NCBI GenBank assembly: GCA_020425515.1
Contig: JAGQRI010000101.1
Location: 1 to 36,047 of the forward strand
DNA from: Planctomycetota bacterium
GTDB taxonomy: Bacteria; Planctomycetota; UBA8742; UBA2392
DNA length: 36,047 nucleotides
Direction: 5' to 3'
In this document: in pieces, positions 34,270-36,047 of the stretch
How positions within the stretch are numbered: the first letter of the stretch is position 1
Layout: each line of letters opens with the position of its first letter
Position numbers and translations under genes: made by a program
Notes under the pieces: generated by a model
The model's database searches: none
What the model saw: the letters and a program-made list of their open reading frames with translations, nothing else
What the model was told of the DNA's origin: nothing

Positions 34270-34671
34270 ATGCTTGAGCTGAATGTTTCGGTGGTGATCC
34301 TGTATGACGGGCCTTTGATGCTCGTGAACCGCCGCCCCGAGGGCAGCTACTTCGGCGGCTGGTGGGAATGGCCTGGCGGCAAGCAGCACGAGGGCGAGAG
34401 CGCGCTGGAGTGCGCCCTGCGCGAGTTGCGCGAAGAAATCGGCTTCGAGCCGCCAGAGCTGACCGAGTACGCACGGGAAACCGTGGAATACCCCGGGCGG
34501 CGAGTGCATTTAACGTTCTTCGTGGGGCGCCGGCCGCGCGGAGAGCCCCACCCCGGGGCGCTGGAGCACCGCTGGCTCGCACCGGCAGAAGTGCTGTCAC
34601 TGCGCTTTCTTGAGCCGAACCTGCCCGTGCTTCAGCGCCTGATTGGGCAGCCGCCGTTTGCCGCGGATTAG
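34270..34671 (+). CDS. Nudix hydrolase (MutT-like)
   Basis: A 133-residue pyrophosphohydrolase. The Nudix box is complete: GGKQHEGESALECALRELRE followed by EIGFE, matching GX5EX7REUXEEXGU with its magnesium-binding glutamates. WWEWPGGK before it and EHRWLAPAEVLSLRFLEPNLPVL near the end resemble MutT-type 8-oxo-dGTP hydrolases and the C-domain of MutY. Cytoplasmic nucleotide-pool sanitation is the likely role, but Nudix substrates are hard to tell from sequence. No ribosome site is visible; a -10-like hexamer lies six bases ahead of the ATG. Confidence 0.9.
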   Translation: MLELNVSVVILYDGPLMLVNRRPEGSYFGGWWEWPGGKQHEGESALECALRELREEIGFEPPELTEYARETVEYPGRRVHLTFFVGRRPRGEPHPGALEHRWLAPAEVLSLRFLEPNLPVLQRLIGQPPFAAD

Positions 34672-34682
34672 CGCCGTTTCGC

Positions 34683-34710
34683 TTGACACCAAAGCGGACC
34701 CGCCTATGCT
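34683..34710 (+). promoter_or_regulatory. Sigma-70-type promoter of the DksA/TraR gene
   Basis: A perfect TTGACA at 34683-34688 and TATGCT at 34705-34710 with a 16-base spacer. A hairpin (CCGCCG/CGGCGG, 34734-34749) follows in the leader before ATG 34770. Confidence 0.6.
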
Positions 34711-34769
34711 TTCGCGGCGTTTTTTCAGGGACCCGCCGCACGCGGCGGATAAAGAAAGTGAGCAGTCCG

Positions 34770-35684
34770 ATGGCCAAAAAGGCCACAGCCAAGAAGAGCG
34801 CTTCCAAGAAGTCGGCAAAGAAAGCGCCGGCCAAGAGCGCGAAAAAGAGTGCCAAAAAGAGCACCAAGAGCGCGTCGAAGAAGGCGACCGTAAAGAAATC
34901 GGCCACCAAGAAGGCGCAGGCCAAGTCTCCGGCGAAGAAATCTGCCTCGAAGAAGTCCAAGTCATCCAGCTCGGCGAAGAAGGCTGCGAAGAAACCCGCA
35001 AAGAAGTCGGCGTCAAAGTCCGCCAATAAGGCGTCCGCCAAGCCGGCAAAGAAAACCGCGAGCCGCAAGTCGGCCAGCAAGTCCGGAAGCAAGAAAAGCT
35101 CGTCCGGCGCCAAGAAGTCCGGTGTGGCGCGCTCCGCCAGCAAGGTCGCCGGCAAGGGCGTCCTGATCCGCCTGAAGCGCCCGGCCGGCGCGGCAGCACC
35201 CGCGCCCGAAGAACGCGTGAAGCTGCGTCACGTGAACGCAACCGAGAAGTCGAAGGGCGAAACGCCCATCACACTGCATCACCGCAAGCCGACCAAGAAG
35301 GAAGCCCAGGAGTTCCGCAAGCTTCTGATGGTCCGCCGCGCCCAGCTGCTCGGTGACGTCAACGGGCTCGAGGCCGAGGCGTTCAGCGACGAAACCCAGC
35401 ACGTGTCCTCGAACCACCTCGCGGACAGCTCGTTCGAGCAGTACGAGCAGGAATTCAACCTCTCGATGATCGAGAACGAAACCGAGGAGCTGAAGGAAAT
35501 CGCCCGCGCCATCGAGAAGATCGACCAGGGCACCTTCGGCGAATGCGAGGCCTGCGGCATCGACATCAGCATTGAGCGGCTGAAGGTCATGCCCTACACC
35601 CGCATCTGCATCCACTGCCGCAGCAAGTACGAAGAAGAAGGCGGCGGCGAGATTTACGGGGTTCACCCCGAACGCCGCATCTGA
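34770..35684 (+). CDS. DksA/TraR-type zinc-finger protein with histone H1-like N-terminus
   Basis: A 304-residue protein. About the first 130 residues consist almost only of Lys, Ala and Ser with some Pro and Thr (MAKKATAKKSASKKSAKKAP and similar repeats), like the tail of histone H1 or the bacterial Hc1/AlgP type. The C-terminal part (about 185-304) is of the DksA/TraR family: LLMVRRAQLLGDV, FEQYEQEFNLSMIENETEELKEIARAIEKIDQGTFGECEACG, with a C4 zinc site at C259, C262, C280 and C283. DksA-type proteins bind RNA polymerase; the basic domain would add DNA or RNA binding. Start ATG 34770 lies downstream of a good promoter; the frame upstream to 34683 overlaps that promoter. Confidence 0.9.
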   Translation: MAKKATAKKSASKKSAKKAPAKSAKKSAKKSTKSASKKATVKKSATKKAQAKSPAKKSASKKSKSSSSAKKAAKKPAKKSASKSANKASAKPAKKTASRKSASKSGSKKSSSGAKKSGVARSASKVAGKGVLIRLKRPAGAAAPAPEERVKLRHVNATEKSKGETPITLHHRKPTKKEAQEFRKLLMVRRAQLLGDVNGLEAEAFSDETQHVSSNHLADSSFEQYEQEFNLSMIENETEELKEIARAIEKIDQGTFGECEACGIDISIERLKVMPYTRICIHCRSKYEEEGGGEIYGVHPERRI

Positions 35685-35706
35685 TGCAGGCGACAATCGA
35701 CTGGGC

Positions 35707-35735
35707 GGCCGCCGGGGTTTCCCCGGCGGCCGTTT
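35707..35735 (+). terminator. Terminator of the DksA/TraR gene
   Basis: GGCCGCCGGGG at 35707-35717 pairs perfectly with CCCCGGCGGCC at 35721-35731 around loop TTT, followed by GTTT. It lies 22 bases after the stop at 35684. Confidence 0.8.
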
Positions 35736-35754
35736 CGCGTTCCGGCGTAATAGG

Positions 35755-35760
35755 TACAAT
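35755..35760 (+). promoter_or_regulatory. Candidate -10 box
   Basis: TACAAT lies just after the DksA terminator and before the last, partial gene. The -35 is weak. Confidence 0.35.
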
Positions 35761-35775
35761 GAAACTGCCGGGGCC

Positions 35776-36047
35776 TTGGGATGGACTTTGTTTACAGCAC
35801 GGGCAATCACTTCATTACTGGCGTTGGCCCTCGCAGCTCCGTTGTGCGCGCAGGGCTTTGACGCCGCAGCGTTCTTCGGCAACTCATTCCAGCCGGACAA
35901 AGAGCGCAAGAGCGCGGGCACCCTCGCGCACTCGCTGCGCGACACCATGCCCGACTGGATCGATCTCAGTAGCTCCGACAGCACCCGCGCGCGCAACAAG
36001 TTCAAGTTCACGAGCAGCGGTCTCGAATCCAGCCCCGGTGAAGGAGC
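35776..36047 (+). CDS. Exported protein, partial (3' end outside the window)
   Basis: The open frame runs to the window end. It begins with a clear signal peptide (LFTARAITSLLALALAAPLCAQ, cleavage near CAQG), followed by FDAAAFFGNSFQPDKERKSA and more hydrophilic sequence. There is no ATG at the right place; start codons in frame are TTG at 35776 and TTG at 35788. With GGGATGG just before it the second is possible; the first follows GGGG. I do not recognise the family. An ATG at 35781 is in another frame that stops after 26 codons. Confidence 0.6.
   Translation, partial: MGWTLFTARAITSLLALALAAPLCAQGFDAAAFFGNSFQPDKERKSAGTLAHSLRDTMPDWIDLSSSDSTRARNKFKFTSSGLESSPGEG

Noticed and set aside
35781-35861. 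ATG at 35781 as start of the last gene
   Set aside because: This frame stops after 26 codons; the neighbouring frame has a clear signal peptide and remains open to the end.

Overview
This window is a GC-rich bacterial chromosome segment with densely packed genes on both strands. KdsA (the KDO step of lipopolysaccharide synthesis) and several exported proteins point to a Gram-negative cell with an outer membrane. RNase HIII, planctomycete-style TPR and beta-propeller membrane proteins, an LspA-like paralogue, AlkP/sulfatase-superfamily enzymes and histone H1-like lysine/alanine tails fit a member of the PVC/Planctomycetota group. That assignment is inference; there is no rRNA or other marker here to settle it. 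I found no rRNA, tRNA, CRISPR array, insertion sequence or phage gene.

Layout. 1-3905: the end of an unknown gene, facing a MORN-repeat protein and a membrane-anchored beta-propeller protein. 3997-9588 (+): class I-beta DAHP synthase, a 71-residue ferredoxin-fold-like protein, an M20 amidohydrolase, an LspA-like membrane protein that has lost both catalytic aspartates, a secreted protein with a PNGase F-like C-terminus, and a Trp-rich orphan. 9705-13850 (-): two AlkP-superfamily hydrolases flanking a tandem duplication of a GspG-like gene, separated by clusters of hairpin repeats. 13952-15703 (+): APS kinase and ATP sulfurylase, the PAPS-forming pair. 15795-21951 (+): RNase HIII, an exported protein, a DUF2344 protein and a very large RNase E/G. 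22005-23495 (-): a MocR-type regulator. 23720-26109 (+): a membrane-anchored protein, KdsA and a TPR protein. 26116-34206 (-): a LmbE-type deacetylase, a BtuF-like protein, a P-domain lipoprotein-like protein, a 450-base gap, NadC, a transglutaminase and a large membrane-anchored protein. 34270-36047 (+): a Nudix hydrolase, a DksA/TraR-type zinc-finger protein with an H1-like N-terminus, and the start of an exported protein.

Most genes are housekeeping or envelope genes in short transcription units. DUF2344 plus RNase E/G is a conserved pairing; cysC-sat make activated sulfate; kdsA and aroF are homologous-fold enzymes in separate pathways.

The most unusual item is the gap at 29003-29459. 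It has no credible gene but is packed with nested inverted repeats. One is a 23-pair helix whose only three imperfections are C/A on the plus strand and therefore G-U pairs in a minus-strand transcript. This pattern indicates a structured RNA read from the minus strand, which I do not recognise. Other notable points are a possible leader RNA before the DUF2344 gene, apparent leaderless promoters that place the -10 hexamer 6-7 bases before the start codon, and H1-like tails on two unrelated nucleic-acid-related proteins.
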